64,000 nucleotides of DNA from Knoellia sp. Soil729 (GCF_001427985.1 NZ_LMSA01000004.1:124604-188603), one strand, 5' to 3'; counted from the first letter of the stretch, positions 10,370-19,141 are shown. Numbers and translations are program-made. The notes: generated from the sequence alone by a model not told the origin.

Positions 10370-11266
10370 ATGACTTCTGCGCAGATCGGGAACCAGGTCG
10401 TCGAGTACGTCGTGGACGGCCCTGACGACGGCGAGCCGATGCTGCTCATCATGGGCATGGCCGCGCAGCTCGTGGCATGGCCGCAGGACTTCGTGGACCA
10501 GCTCGTCGAGCGCGGCTTCCGGGTCATCCGCTACGACAACCGTGACATGGGGCTGTCGGGCCAGACCGACGCTCCCCCGCCGACACGAGGTGCAGTCGCC
10601 AAGGGACTGGCGGCGCGACGCCTGGCGACCTCGGACTACACCCTGGCGGACCTGGCCGACGATGCGGCAGGACTACTGAGCCACCTCGGGGTCGCGAGCG
10701 CGCACATTGTCGGCATGTCGATGGGCGGGATGATCGCCCAGGAGCTCACCTTGCGGCACCCCGAGGTCGTGCGCTCGCTCACCTCGATCATGTCGAACAC
10801 CGGGCACCGCAGGTTCGGCCGGACGTCAGCCCGCCTCCTGCCGTCCCTCATGCGACAGGTGCGTGCGGCTGCCCCGACGACCCGCGAGGAGGCGCTCGCC
10901 GCAGCCGTCAACGGGTTCCGGCTCATCGCTGGCGACGCGTTCGACGAGGTGGAGTTCCGCGCCCTGGCCGAGCGCCATCTCGAACGTGGCGGCATCTCCG
11001 GGACGAGCCGTGACCGGCAGCTCAACGCGATCAACGCCTCGCCCGACCGCACGTCCAGGCTGCGCACGATCACCGTGCCCACCCTCGTCATCCACGGTCT
11101 GCGCGACCCGCTCGTCCTGCCGAGTGGGGGCATGGCGACGGCACGGGCCATCCCGGGGTCGCGCCTGCTGATGTTCCCCGAGATGGGGCACGACCTGCCA
11201 AGAGGACGTCGCGTCGAGATGGCCGAGGCGATCACGCAGAACGCGCGTCGCTCCGCTGCGTCCTGA
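10370..11266 (+). CDS. Alpha/beta-fold hydrolase
   Basis: The 298-residue protein has the canonical alpha/beta-hydrolase layout. The oxyanion region is LLIMGMAAQLVAWP, YDNRDMGLSGQ follows, the nucleophile elbow is GMSMGG (Ser about res. 119), the acid is in HGLRDPLV and the catalytic His is in EMGHDLPR. It belongs to the broad group that includes aclacinomycin methylesterase RdmC-like and lipase-like enzymes (NRDMGLS motif). The physiological substrate cannot be named. The start ATG at 10370 follows GCAGGG closely, and the frame upstream has no better candidate. Confidence 0.88.
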   Translation: MTSAQIGNQVVEYVVDGPDDGEPMLLIMGMAAQLVAWPQDFVDQLVERGFRVIRYDNRDMGLSGQTDAPPPTRGAVAKGLAARRLATSDYTLADLADDAAGLLSHLGVASAHIVGMSMGGMIAQELTLRHPEVVRSLTSIMSNTGHRRFGRTSARLLPSLMRQVRAAAPTTREEALAAAVNGFRLIAGDAFDEVEFRALAERHLERGGISGTSRDRQLNAINASPDRTSRLRTITVPTLVIHGLRDPLVLPSGGMATARAIPGSRLLMFPEMGHDLPRGRRVEMAEAITQNARRSAAS

Positions 11267-11301
11267 CGTCCCCAAAACCGCTGGTGAGCGGCGTGAGGAC
11301 C

Positions 11302-11307
11302 TATGAT
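11302..11307 (+). promoter_or_regulatory. -10 element TATGAT, leaderless promoter for the B12-binding protein
   Basis: TATGAT is followed by exactly 6 nt and then GTG at 11314, the textbook arrangement for a leaderless actinobacterial transcript. It decides the start of the following gene. Confidence 0.65.
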
Positions 11308-11313
11308 CCCGGG

Positions 11314-11964
11314 GTGACGTCCTCCCCCGCCGAGACCGCGGTCGCAGCCCTGCTCGACGGTGCCGGCTCGCTCAACGAGCTGGCCCTGCGTGCCACGCTC
11401 CGCTCCCACGCCGACGACCACGGCGTCGACGCGACCGTCGTCGACGTGGTCCTCCCGTTCCTCCATGAGATCGGAGCGGCCTGGGAGCGCGGCACCCACA
11501 CTGTCGCCCAGGAGCACTTCGCGAGCCAGGTCATTCGCGGCTGGCTCATCGGTGAGGCGCTCTCGGGCGCGGCCGAGCACGGCCCCGGTATCTCTCCGGT
11601 CGTCCTCGCGTGCCCGCCCGGTGAGCGCCACGATCTGGGCCTGCTCTGCTTCCACGTCCTCATCACCCGGGCCGGCGTGCCCTCACGCTTCCTCGGCTCG
11701 GACACTCCCCTGCCCGGTCTCGGCGACGTGTGCCGGGTGGTGGCCGCCTCGGGCGTCGTCGTCGCGGCGACCCGCAGCCGGGTCTTCGAGGCCCATGGCG
11801 GCGCGCTGCGGATGCTCGCGAGCCACTACCCGCTCGCCATCGGCGGCGCCGGGGCCGACCCGGAGGTGGCCGAACGGGTGCGGGCCACGCCGCTGTCCTC
11901 CGACATGCGCGAGTCCGTCGCGAACCTCGTCGGCTGGTACGCGCGCGTCACCGCCGCCGCCTGA
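11314..11964 (+). CDS. Standalone cobalamin-binding domain protein, CarH/LitR-like sensor half
   Basis: The 216-residue protein contains a four-helix bundle and a Rossmann B12 domain but no DNA-binding domain. The bundle carries the Wx9EH motif (WERGTHTVAQEH) that in CarH caps the upper face of adenosylcobalamin. The Rossmann part has ExHxxG (ERHDLG), whose His is the lower B12 ligand, preceded by ACPPG. In CarH/LitR these residues follow a MerR-type HTH, which is missing here. GTG at 11314 is chosen from the leaderless promoter; a GTG at 11284 is in frame. It may act as a light- or B12-responsive partner protein for a separate regulator. That role is inferred. Confidence 0.82.
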   Translation: MTSSPAETAVAALLDGAGSLNELALRATLRSHADDHGVDATVVDVVLPFLHEIGAAWERGTHTVAQEHFASQVIRGWLIGEALSGAAEHGPGISPVVLACPPGERHDLGLLCFHVLITRAGVPSRFLGSDTPLPGLGDVCRVVAASGVVVAATRSRVFEAHGGALRMLASHYPLAIGGAGADPEVAERVRATPLSSDMRESVANLVGWYARVTAAA

Positions 11965-11968
11965 GCGA

Positions 11969-13195
11969 TCAGGCGGTCAGGGAATCCTTGACCGCCGCGA
12001 CGAGCTGGTCGACCTCGTCCTCGGTGATCACGAGCGGCGGCGCGAGGCGGATCGTCATGCCGTGGGTGTCCTTGGCGAGGATGCCGCGCTCCATGAGGCG
12101 CTCGCACAGCTCACGACCGGACGGCCCACCCGGGGTGACGTCGAGCCCGGCCCACAGACCACGGACGCGGACCTCGTCGAGGCCGTGCCCCACGAGCGGC
12201 TCGAGCCCGGCCAGCAGCCGCTTCCCCAGCCGGCGTGCGCGGTCCTGGTACTCGCCGGTGGCGAGCAGACGGCATACCTCGTGTCCGATGGCGGCAGCGA
12301 GCGGGTTCCCACCGAAGGTGGAGCCGTGCGACCCGGGCGTGATGATGCCGAGGACGTCCTTGTCCGCGGCGACGGCCGAGACCGGGTAGAGGCCGCCACC
12401 GAGCGCCTTGCCGAGGATGTAGATGTCGGGGACGACGTCCTCCAGGTCGCAGGCGAAGGTCGTGCCGGTGCGGGCCAGGCCGGACTGGATCTCGTCGGCG
12501 ACCATGAGGACGTTCTCCTGCGAGCACAGGTCCCGCAGCTCGCGCAGGAAGCCCTCCGGCGGGACGACGACGCCACCCTCACCCTGGATCGGCTCGAAGA
12601 GGACGGCCACCGTGAACTCGTCGATCGCGGCACGGACCGAGTCGATGTCGCCGTAGCGGACGGCGCGGAAGCCGGGCGTGTAGGGCCCGTAGTTGTCGTG
12701 GGCGACCTTGTCGTCGCTGAAGCTGATGATCGTCGTCGTACGGCCGTGGAAGTTGCCCTCCATGACGATGATGTTGGCGTGGTCCTCGGGCACGCCCTTG
12801 GCCTCGTAGCCCCAGCGGCGGCTCACCTTGATCGCGGTCTCGACGGCCTCGGCGCCGGAGTTCATCGGCAGCACCAGGTCCTTGCCGGTGAGCTCCGCGA
12901 GCGCCTGGGCGAAGGGACCCAGCTGGTCGTTGTAGAAGGCGCGGCTGGTCAGCGTCAGGGTGCCCAGCTGCTGGCGGGCGCGCTCGACGAGCTGCGGGTG
13001 GGAGTGCCCGAAGTTGAGGGCGGAGTAGCCGGCGAGGCAGTCGAGGTAGCGCTTGCCATCCACGTCGGTGACCCAGGCGCCCTCACCACTGGCGATCACC
13101 ACCGGCAGCGGGTGGTAGTTGTGCGCCGCGTAGCGCTCGGTCGTCTCGATGTGCTGCTCGGTGCTCACCGGTGCGGTGCTGTGCTCGGGCGTCAT
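11969..13195 (-). CDS. rocD: Ornithine--oxo-acid aminotransferase
   Basis: The 408-residue protein is a class III PLP aminotransferase converting ornithine and 2-oxoglutarate to glutamate semialdehyde and glutamate. Motifs include HNYHPLPVVI, LDCLAGYSALNFGHSHP, LPMNSGAEAVETAIK, FHGRTTTIISFS, EPIQGEGGV, the PLP Asp in VADEIQSGLARTG and the Schiff-base Lys in YILGKALGGGLYPVSAV, ending with STFGGNPLA. These are diagnostic for RocD versus ArgD. ATG at 13195 has AAGGAG upstream. It is convergent with the B12 protein, 4 bp away. It may be co-transcribed with pdxH, 50 bp upstream, which supplies PLP. Confidence 0.95.
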   Translation of the reverse strand: MTPEHSTAPVSTEQHIETTERYAAHNYHPLPVVIASGEGAWVTDVDGKRYLDCLAGYSALNFGHSHPQLVERARQQLGTLTLTSRAFYNDQLGPFAQALAELTGKDLVLPMNSGAEAVETAIKVSRRWGYEAKGVPEDHANIIVMEGNFHGRTTTIISFSDDKVAHDNYGPYTPGFRAVRYGDIDSVRAAIDEFTVAVLFEPIQGEGGVVVPPEGFLRELRDLCSQENVLMVADEIQSGLARTGTTFACDLEDVVPDIYILGKALGGGLYPVSAVAADKDVLGIITPGSHGSTFGGNPLAAAIGHEVCRLLATGEYQDRARRLGKRLLAGLEPLVGHGLDEVRVRGLWAGLDVTPGGPSGRELCERLMERGILAKDTHGMTIRLAPPLVITEDEVDQLVAAVKDSLTA

Positions 13196-13245
13196 GCTGG
13201 GCTCACTCCTTCATCGTGTGGTCGCGCTCACTGTATCCGCGCTCG

Positions 13246-13926
13246 TCAGGGCTGACGACGTCCCAGGGACCAGGCCTCGGCGTCATCGAGCGAGCCCTGC
13301 GCGACCCGGGTGAAGACGAGCCGGTCGTGCAGGCGGTTGGTGCGGCCACCCCAGAACTCGACCTCGTCGCAGAGGATCCGGTAGCCGCCCCAGAAGTCCG
13401 GGACCGGCACGTCGTCCGGGCGGCCGTGGTCGGGCCACTGGACGGCATACCGCCCGTATGCCGTCTCGAGCTCGGATCTGGACGTGGCCGGCTCCGACTG
13501 CCTCGAGGCCCACGCCGAGATGCGCGAGCCCCACGGCCGGGAGCCGAAGTAGTCGCTGACCTCGTCGCGACCCAGCGGGACGGCCCGGCCGCGGAACCGG
13601 ATCGCGCGGAACATCGCCGGCCAGGTGAGTGACGCGGCGACGTTCGGGTTGCCGGCGAGCTCCCTCCCCTTGGCGGACAGCGTGTTCGTGAGGAAGCCGG
13701 GACCGCGCTCGTCGAAGAAGCGCATGAGGACGGTGCGTACGTTGGGCACGCCATGGGCGTCGACGGTTGCGACGGAGATGGCATAGGGCTCGGGGACGTC
13801 AGCCTGTGCGCTGGACCGCTCGACGGCGTCGTCGACCCAGGCCTTGGCCTGCTGCCACGGCGTGGCCGCGACCTCGTCCTCGGAGAGCCCGGTGCCGGTG
13901 TAGTCGATGCGCGTCACGTCGTTCAT
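13246..13926 (-). CDS. pdxH: Pyridoxamine 5'-phosphate oxidase
   Basis: The 226-residue flavoprotein is expected to oxidise pyridoxamine/pyridoxine 5'-phosphate to PLP using FMN. Family motifs are PYAISVATVDAHGVPNVRTVLMR, FFDERGPGFLTNTLSAKG, VRF-like RFRGRAVPL, SRISAWASRQS and the C-terminal EFWGGRTNRLHDRL containing the substrate-binding RxH. Length is normal (about 215-230). It sits head of a pair with rocD, a PLP enzyme. An inverted pair of the motif GGCATAC/GTATGCC (13444-13462) lies inside the coding region. Confidence 0.95.
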   Translation of the reverse strand: MNDVTRIDYTGTGLSEDEVAATPWQQAKAWVDDAVERSSAQADVPEPYAISVATVDAHGVPNVRTVLMRFFDERGPGFLTNTLSAKGRELAGNPNVAASLTWPAMFRAIRFRGRAVPLGRDEVSDYFGSRPWGSRISAWASRQSEPATSRSELETAYGRYAVQWPDHGRPDDVPVPDFWGGYRILCDEVEFWGGRTNRLHDRLVFTRVAQGSLDDAEAWSLGRRQP

Positions 13927-14015
13927 CCACCGAGCGTAGGACGTGGAGATGACAGGGCTGTCAGTGGAGCGACCTACGCTGCCAGGAGCAAGCCCCCCTC
14001 GTCAGGAGACAGCGC

Positions 14016-14945
14016 ATGTCAGTGATTGACCGCTCGAGCACGCCCACGACCGCGACGCTCAGCGAGCGCGCTCGCCGCACCCTGGCCACGGCCCTGCGTT
14101 CTCGGGTCGCAGGCGACGACGCCGCCCGCAAGGCGCAGGTCATCTGGGGCGCGGAGGGTGAGCGATGGTTCACCGCCGAGGACCCGATCTGGCGCGTGCA
14201 CGCCGATGCCGCCATGTTTCCCGGTGGCATCAGGGCTCTGCTGCTCCAGTCGCTGCATCCTCTTGCCATGGCCGGGGTCGCTGGACACTCGGGCTTCAAG
14301 GGTGACCCGTGGGGACGGCTGCAGCGCACGAGCGAGTTCCTCGCCACGACGACGTTCGGCACGGTCGAGCACGCGACCAAGCAGATCGAGCGGGTGCGCC
14401 GCATCCACGAGCGCGTGCGCGGCGTGGCTCCCGACGGGCGCCCCTATGCCGCCAGCGACCCGCACCTGCTGCGCTGGGTGCACGTCACCGAGGCCGACAG
14501 CTTCCTCACCGCCTACCAGCGCTATGCCGCCCAGCCGCTCACGCCTGCCGAGGCCGACCTCTATGTCGAGCAGAGCTCGGTCGTCGCATCGCTGCTCGGC
14601 GTGGTCGACGCACCGATGACCCGCGACGAGCTGAGCGAGGCGATCGAGGGCTACCGGCCGGAGCTCAGCTCGACGCCGGAAGCCCGCGAAGCCGCCCGCT
14701 TCCTGCTCGTGCGTCCGCCCCTGCCTGTTCTGGCCAGGCCCGGCTATGCCGCGCTTGCCACCGGGGCGGTCGCGCTGCTGCCGCGGTGGGCCCGCTGGCC
14801 GCTCCGGCTGCCCTGGCTGCCGCTCACCGAGCAGCTCCTGGGCCGGCCCATCGGTGGCGCGGCAACGTCGACGGTGCGGTGGGCGATGACGTCACCGGAC
14901 GACGTCCGCACCCGGGCTCTGGAAGCACGCACTCAAACAAGCTGA
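14016..14945 (+). CDS. Oxygenase MpaB family protein (DUF2236)
   Basis: The 309-residue protein has the DUF2236 signature: WRVHADAAMFPGGIRALLLQSLHPLAMAGVAGHS (here only LLLQSLHPLAMAGV quoted as key), then TTFGTVEHATKQIERVRRIH, the paired DPHLLRWVHVTEADSF, and the C-terminal membrane-like TGAVALLPRWARWPL segment. Members include latex-clearing protein-like heme enzymes and MpaB; the conserved His residues are candidate heme ligands. The start at ATG 14016 has CAGGAG upstream. The substrate cannot be predicted. It is a single gene with divergent spacing to pdxH. Confidence 0.88.
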   Translation: MSVIDRSSTPTTATLSERARRTLATALRSRVAGDDAARKAQVIWGAEGERWFTAEDPIWRVHADAAMFPGGIRALLLQSLHPLAMAGVAGHSGFKGDPWGRLQRTSEFLATTTFGTVEHATKQIERVRRIHERVRGVAPDGRPYAASDPHLLRWVHVTEADSFLTAYQRYAAQPLTPAEADLYVEQSSVVASLLGVVDAPMTRDELSEAIEGYRPELSSTPEAREAARFLLVRPPLPVLARPGYAALATGAVALLPRWARWPLRLPWLPLTEQLLGRPIGGAATSTVRWAMTSPDDVRTRALEARTQTS

Positions 14946-15046
14946 CTCCCACGCGCCGGGCCCGCACGCGCTCGCGCCGGCGCTGCCTGCACCGGCGGTG
15001 GGATCGGGAACGTTCGGTCGCCGAGCCTGGGTGCGACTCGAACGGT

Positions 15047-15604
15047 TCAGGACCCTTCGGCCTGCTTGCGCGTCGGCGTGTGGTTGGGGCTGCGGCCGGC
15101 GAAGGCCGCGAGCCGGTCCTGGACGGAGAAGTCAGGCGCAGCATCGACCTCCGGCTTGAACACACCACTGCGGTTCTCCGGAGTCAGGTTGGCGCTCATG
15201 AACGCGAGCGCCTGCTCGGCGACCTCGTCGTCCAGAGGCGTGGAGCTGCCGATCGAGTGGGCGAGGTCCCAGCCGTGGACGGCGAACTCGGGGATCACCG
15301 CGTCCGAGGAGCCACGCGACGCGTCGGCCTGCACCTGGTCGACGAGCTTGGCGGCCCCGGCTCGGAAGTCGGCGGCCGGGTCGTCGCCGAGCTCGGGCGG
15401 GTTTGCCCAGTCAACCTCCTGACCTGCGAACATCGAGAGGAAGTTCTGTGGTGAAGCGACGACGTGCCGAACGAGGTCACCGACACTCCAACCCTCACAC
15501 GTGCTGGGCTGCTCGAGCTGGTTGCGGGAGACCTCGTCAAGGAGGGCAGCGGTCTGGTCGACGGCTCGTGAGAGCAGGGTCGCGGCATCGGGCTGGGCGT
15601 TCAT
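15047..15604 (-). CDS. DinB/mycothiol-dependent maleylpyruvate isomerase-like protein (TIGR03086 type)
   Basis: The 185-residue protein carries the three metal-binding His positions of this family: DLVRHVVASP (His about 50), the central EFAVHGWDLAHSIG (paired His) and the N-terminal helix SRAVDQTAALLDEV with CEGWSVGDLV. TIGR03086 proteins bind a metal in a four-helix bundle and are often mycothiol-related enzymes. ATG at 15604 is preferred because GGAAGG lies upstream; a GTG at 15616 is in frame. Substrate unknown. Confidence 0.85.
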   Translation of the reverse strand: MNAQPDAATLLSRAVDQTAALLDEVSRNQLEQPSTCEGWSVGDLVRHVVASPQNFLSMFAGQEVDWANPPELGDDPAADFRAGAAKLVDQVQADASRGSSDAVIPEFAVHGWDLAHSIGSSTPLDDEVAEQALAFMSANLTPENRSGVFKPEVDAAPDFSVQDRLAAFAGRSPNHTPTRKQAEGS

Positions 15605-15685
15605 GGCAGAAGACACCTTCCGTGGACGGACGTTGCGGGTTCCACCGCCGGCAGTTCCGACACTGCGGTCCCACTCGGCAGGTTC

Positions 15686-15715
15686 ACACTGATGGTTCCG
15701 ACACTGATGGTTCCG
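15686..15715. repeat. Perfect 15-bp tandem duplication
   Basis: ACACTGATGGTTCCG occurs twice in direct succession in the spacer between the DinB-like gene and the end of the SprT-like gene. It looks like a simple slippage duplication. No coding or promoter role is visible. Confidence 0.8.
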
Positions 15716-15739
15716 ACGCTACTGCTGGAGGCCGTGGTC

Positions 15740-16474
15740 TCAGCTCGCCAGACGTTGAGCACTCTCGAGCATCTCGTTGGGCACGGCGTAGAGCTCGTCG
15801 CCCACCCTCACCTGGCTGCGCGTCGGGAAGACCGCCTCGACCTCCCCGGTGACGTCGCGCATCGCGCCGTCGGTGACGATGCGCACCATGGCGCCGATGG
15901 GGAAGGACGACCCGTGGCCGGCGGCGCTCGGTCCGCCCCTTGGCGACGGCGTCGTCGACCCCTGGGCGCCCATGATGCGGTCGAGCTCCGCGCGGTAGGC
16001 CTCGCCCATGTCGACGCGCCTGCCCTGGTAGGTCCACGTGAGCAGGGAGCCGGCATCGAAGCCTGGACTGCACCGCAGGCAGCTCATCACGTGCCCCGGT
16101 CGGCGATGCCTCGTGTGGGCGTGGCCCTCGGGGCACTCACCGCGCCAGGGGCCCGCGACCGCAGGGGCGCTCGTCGACACGGTGCGCTCACCCGAGCAAC
16201 CGATCGACATGGCCTTCTGGCGCCACACGTGGTCGTGGCCGTGTGCGGGTCCGACGAGGGCGTGCGCGATCTCGTGCAGGATCGTGTCGCGCACCTCGGC
16301 GTCGTCGTGGAGGCGAGTCAACGCGGAGCTGAGCGAGATCGTGCGGGAGGCGAAGCGGCATACACCTGCTCGGGTCTTGGCACGGTCGGTCGTGATGGTC
16401 CAGTGCTCCAGCCCGTGCTCACGCAGCAGGCGGCGCCCGAGCGCGAGTGCCGACGAGATGTCCATGCCCCTCAT
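15740..16474 (-). CDS. SprT-like zinc metalloprotease-domain protein
   Basis: About 244 residues. The HExxH motif is in ILHEIAHALVGPAHGHDHVWRQKA, given here as HEIAHALVG with the third ligand in HGHDHVW, typical of SprT/Spartan-type domains. Two CxxC-like elements (ECPEGHAH, SCLRCSPG) suggest a zinc ribbon, and the C-terminus (GAMVRIVTDGAMRDVTGEVEAVFPTR) resembles a small SH3-like barrel. SprT-type proteases are linked to DNA-protein crosslink repair. ATG at 16474 is used, with ATG at 16465 as an alternative; neither has a good ribosome site. Confidence 0.82.
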   Translation of the reverse strand: MRGMDISSALALGRRLLREHGLEHWTITTDRAKTRAGVCRFASRTISLSSALTRLHDDAEVRDTILHEIAHALVGPAHGHDHVWRQKAMSIGCSGERTVSTSAPAVAGPWRGECPEGHAHTRHRRPGHVMSCLRCSPGFDAGSLLTWTYQGRRVDMGEAYRAELDRIMGAQGSTTPSPRGGPSAAGHGSSFPIGAMVRIVTDGAMRDVTGEVEAVFPTRSQVRVGDELYAVPNEMLESAQRLAS

Positions 16475-16503
16475 CGTGTCAGCGAGCACTGACAGCACCC
16501 GGC

Positions 16504-17154
16504 TCACGACCCGTGGGCAAGGGGCACCTGGGCGGCGGGGATGCGAGCCTCGGTCGCGCGCGCACCGCGGACCACCAGCCGAACACCGAACACGAGTGCC
16601 CAGACGAGGTACACCGGGATGGTGAAGTAGAACGGCAGCAGTATCCCCGCGAGCCCGGCCACGACCGTGAAGACGGCGAGCCAGCGGGGCAGCTTCGCCT
16701 TGGCGGCCAGGACGATGGCGAGGACCCCGACGAAGAAGGCCGGTCCGCACAACGACAGCAGGTTGCCGATCTCGCTGACCATGTAGACCACCGGGTACGG
16801 CACTCCCTGCTGGACGGCAGGCCCTCCCTCCACCAGGGCTGTGACGAGACCGCCACCGACGAAGGCGCCGACGACACTGGTCGCGGTCCCGGCGACGGAC
16901 AGGGCCCAGGCCGTCTCTCCCAGCGCTCCGCCGAGGCGTCGCAGCCCGTGGCCGAAAGCCAGCAGGCCCAGGGCAGCGACGCCACCCAGGTACCAGAAGG
17001 CCAGCGACTGCGCGTAGTGACCGGGGTCGACGTATCCCGGCACGTTGGCCGCCGCGTAGTCACCGCCGGGTCCTCCCGCACCGACGAAGCCGACGGTCGT
17101 GCCGATGACGTAGACCAGGAGCCCGATGCCGGCGCTGCGTGGAATGGTGTTCAT
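16504..17154 (-). CDS. Polytopic membrane protein of DUF4386-like character
   Basis: The 216-residue protein has about six membrane helices and ends in a short basic tail (RLVVRGARATEARIPAAQ). ATG at 17154 follows a strong GGAGGAA site. A paralogue of similar layout sits at 29580-30269, though identity looks low. It is transcribed divergently from the two-component system at 17309-19119. That placement is common for a target of such a system, but the link is inferred. Confidence 0.75.
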   Translation of the reverse strand: MNTIPRSAGIGLLVYVIGTTVGFVGAGGPGGDYAAANVPGYVDPGHYAQSLAFWYLGGVAALGLLAFGHGLRRLGGALGETAWALSVAGTATSVVGAFVGGGLVTALVEGGPAVQQGVPYPVVYMVSEIGNLLSLCGPAFFVGVLAIVLAAKAKLPRWLAVFTVVAGLAGILLPFYFTIPVYLVWALVFGVRLVVRGARATEARIPAAQVPLAHGS

Positions 17155-17296
17155 GGTTCCTCCTCGAGTGGTTGATGAGCAGACGCTAGGAACTCGAGCA
17201 CCCCCACCGCGTCGTGCCACAGTGCGAAATCACGGTGTCCGACAGGAGGATTCACGCATCCTCCCCAAGGAGGACGCTCCGCCGCGCTTCCGGGCG

Positions 17297-17302
17297 TACG
17301 GT
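17297..17302 (+). promoter_or_regulatory. -10 element TACGGT, leaderless promoter for the histidine kinase
   Basis: TACGGT is followed by 6 nt and the GTG at 17309. The arrangement supports that GTG over the longer upstream reading frame, which overlaps the divergent gene. Confidence 0.6.
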
Positions 17303-17308
17303 CGACTC

Positions 17309-18457
17309 GTGACCCGCAGGAACTGGGCTTTCGACATCAGCGTCGCGGTGGTCGTCGGCGTGCTGGGGCAGCTCGAAGCGTGGTGGGGAATCAACTCGAC
17401 TCACCGTCAGGGGCCGCTCTGGGCGCAAGCTCTGTTGTATGCCGTGACCGCGGGTCTGCTCGTGTTCCGCCGGGTCAGTCCCCTCACCTGTCAAGGCGCG
17501 ATCCTCGTGGTGAGCGCGGCCGAGTTCGCCACTTTCGGTTCGCCCGAGGGCAACGGTGTCGCACTGCCGTCGGTCATCGCCGGCTACACCGTCGCCCGCC
17601 GTCTGGACCTCAGGCGGTCGTGGTGGGGCCTGGCGATCGGCGGTGTCTTCTGGCTCCTCTGGTCCACCCTCGACCCGACGAGCGCGGGTGCCAGCGGGAG
17701 CGAGCGCCTGCTGACCCTGCTCTGGCTCTCACCCTTCGTCATCGCGTGGCTGCTGGGGACGCTCGTGCGCCTGACGCTGCAGAACAGAGAGCAGCGCCGG
17801 GTCAACACGGCTCAACGCGCGGTGCAGGCCGTGTCGGAGGAACGCAACCGGATCGCTCGCGAGCTGCACGACGTCATCGGGCACAGCGTCTCCGTCATGA
17901 CGGTCCAGGCCGCCGCGGTCCGACGTCGCCTCACCCCCGAGCAGGCGGTCGAGCGCGAGGCCTTGGAGACGGTGGAGTCCGTCGGCCGGGAGGCGCTGGC
18001 CGAGATGAGGCGCATGGTCGGGGTGCTGCGACAGGCAGGTGACGACCCCGACCTCGAGCCGCCACCCGGCCTCGACCAGCTCGACCGGCTTGCCGAGAAG
18101 TTCCGCACCGCCGGGCTGCCGGTCACCGTGGAGGTGACGGGTGCGAGCCGTGAGCTGGCTCCGGGACTGGATCTGACGGCATACCGGCTCGTCCAGGAGG
18201 GCCTGACGAACACGCTTCGGCACGCCCACGGGGCCCAGGGGGCGCGCGTCGAGATCGACTATCGCGATGACGAGCTGGAGCTGGCCGTGCGTGACGATGG
18301 CCTGCCCACCGACTCACCGGGGGTGGCTGCACAGGCGAGCAACGGACTGCTGGGGATGCGTGAACGCGTTGCGGTGTACGGCGGTTCGCTCCTGGCGAGG
18401 CCGCGCCCCGAGGGTGGCTTTGAGCTGGTGGCAACGCTTCCGCTGGAGTCGAGATGA
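17309..18457 (+). CDS. NarL-type sensor histidine kinase
   Basis: The 382-residue kinase has four to five N-terminal membrane helices (res. 10-150), a DHp domain of the HisKA_3 type with the phosphorylated His in IARELHDVIGHSVSVM (about res. 196), and a C-terminal HATPase with YRLVQEGLTNTLRHA (N-box), RDDGLPTD and NGLLGMRERV. There is no large extracellular sensor domain, so the signal may be membrane-derived. Its stop overlaps the ATG of the response regulator (ATGA), which is its evident partner. This is the usual layout of DesK/LiaS-like actinobacterial kinases. Confidence 0.93.
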   Translation: MTRRNWAFDISVAVVVGVLGQLEAWWGINSTHRQGPLWAQALLYAVTAGLLVFRRVSPLTCQGAILVVSAAEFATFGSPEGNGVALPSVIAGYTVARRLDLRRSWWGLAIGGVFWLLWSTLDPTSAGASGSERLLTLLWLSPFVIAWLLGTLVRLTLQNREQRRVNTAQRAVQAVSEERNRIARELHDVIGHSVSVMTVQAAAVRRRLTPEQAVEREALETVESVGREALAEMRRMVGVLRQAGDDPDLEPPPGLDQLDRLAEKFRTAGLPVTVEVTGASRELAPGLDLTAYRLVQEGLTNTLRHAHGAQGARVEIDYRDDELELAVRDDGLPTDSPGVAAQASNGLLGMRERVAVYGGSLLARPRPEGGFELVATLPLESR

Positions 18458-19119
18458 CCCCGACCGAGACCATCCGTGTGCTCATCTGCGACGACCAGGC
18501 GTTGGTGCGCGCCGGCTTCCGGATGATCCTCGAGATCGAGCCGGACCTGCACGTCGTGGGCGAGGCGGTCGACGGCGAGGACGCCGTGTCCAAGGTGGCG
18601 GAGCTTGCACCTGACGTCGTGCTGATGGACGTCCGGATGCCCGGCGTCGACGGAATCGCCGCCACTGGGCGCCTTCTCGCGGAACCCGGCTGCACTGCGC
18701 GGGTCGTGATGCTGACGACGTTCGACATGGATGAGTACGTCTATGAGGCGCTGCGAGCCGGTGCGAGCGGGTTCCTGCTCAAGGACATCCGGGCCGAGCT
18801 GCTCGTGGCCGGCATCCGCGCCGTGCACTCGGGCGAGTCGCTGCTGGCCCCGGCGGTCACCCGCCGGATGATCGAGTCGTTCCTCGGACGAGCCCACACT
18901 CCGGCGACCGGGGCTGCGAGTCGCTTGGCCGCCCTCACCCAGCGCGAGCGAGAGGTGCTGCAGCTCATCGCCCGGGGGCTGACCAACGGAGAGATCGCCA
19001 GTGAGCTCTTCGTCTCCGAGACCACCGTGAAGACGCACGTGGGCCGAATCCTGTCCAAGCTCGGGCTGCGGGACCGGGTGCAGGCCGTCATCCTCGCGTA
19101 TGAGACGGGTGCCGTCTGA
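18454..19119 (+). CDS. NarL/LuxR-family response regulator
   Basis: The 221-residue regulator has a receiver domain with acidic residues in LICDDQ, the phosphoacceptor Asp in VVLMDVRMPG (about res. 57) and the Lys in FLLKDI. A LuxR-type HTH follows (LTQREREVLQLIARG with SETTVKTHVGRILSKLG). It overlaps the kinase gene by 4 nt. A perfect 26-bp palindrome begins at its stop codon and likely terminates the operon. A plausible target is the divergent membrane protein at 16504-17154. Confidence 0.95.
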   Translation: MTPTETIRVLICDDQALVRAGFRMILEIEPDLHVVGEAVDGEDAVSKVAELAPDVVLMDVRMPGVDGIAATGRLLAEPGCTARVVMLTTFDMDEYVYEALRAGASGFLLKDIRAELLVAGIRAVHSGESLLAPAVTRRMIESFLGRAHTPATGAASRLAALTQREREVLQLIARGLTNGEIASELFVSETTVKTHVGRILSKLGLRDRVQAVILAYETGAV

Positions 19120-19141
19120 CCGTCCGAGCTCGGACGGTCAG
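19116..19141 (+). terminator. Perfect palindrome at the end of the two-component operon
   Basis: Arms CTGACCGTCCGAG and CTCGGACGGTCAG form a 26-bp perfect dyad that includes the TGA stop. There is no T-run after it, as is usual for high-GC actinobacterial terminators. Confidence 0.7.

Noticed and set aside
13444-13462. Inverted GGCATAC/GTATGCC pair as a terminator
   Set aside because: It lies in the middle of the intact pdxH coding sequence, so it is not a terminator there, although it counts as two motif copies.
16504-17481. Longer start for the histidine kinase upstream at 17126
   Set aside because: The extra 60 codons overlap the divergent gene and its ribosome site. The leaderless TACGGT box points to GTG 17309.
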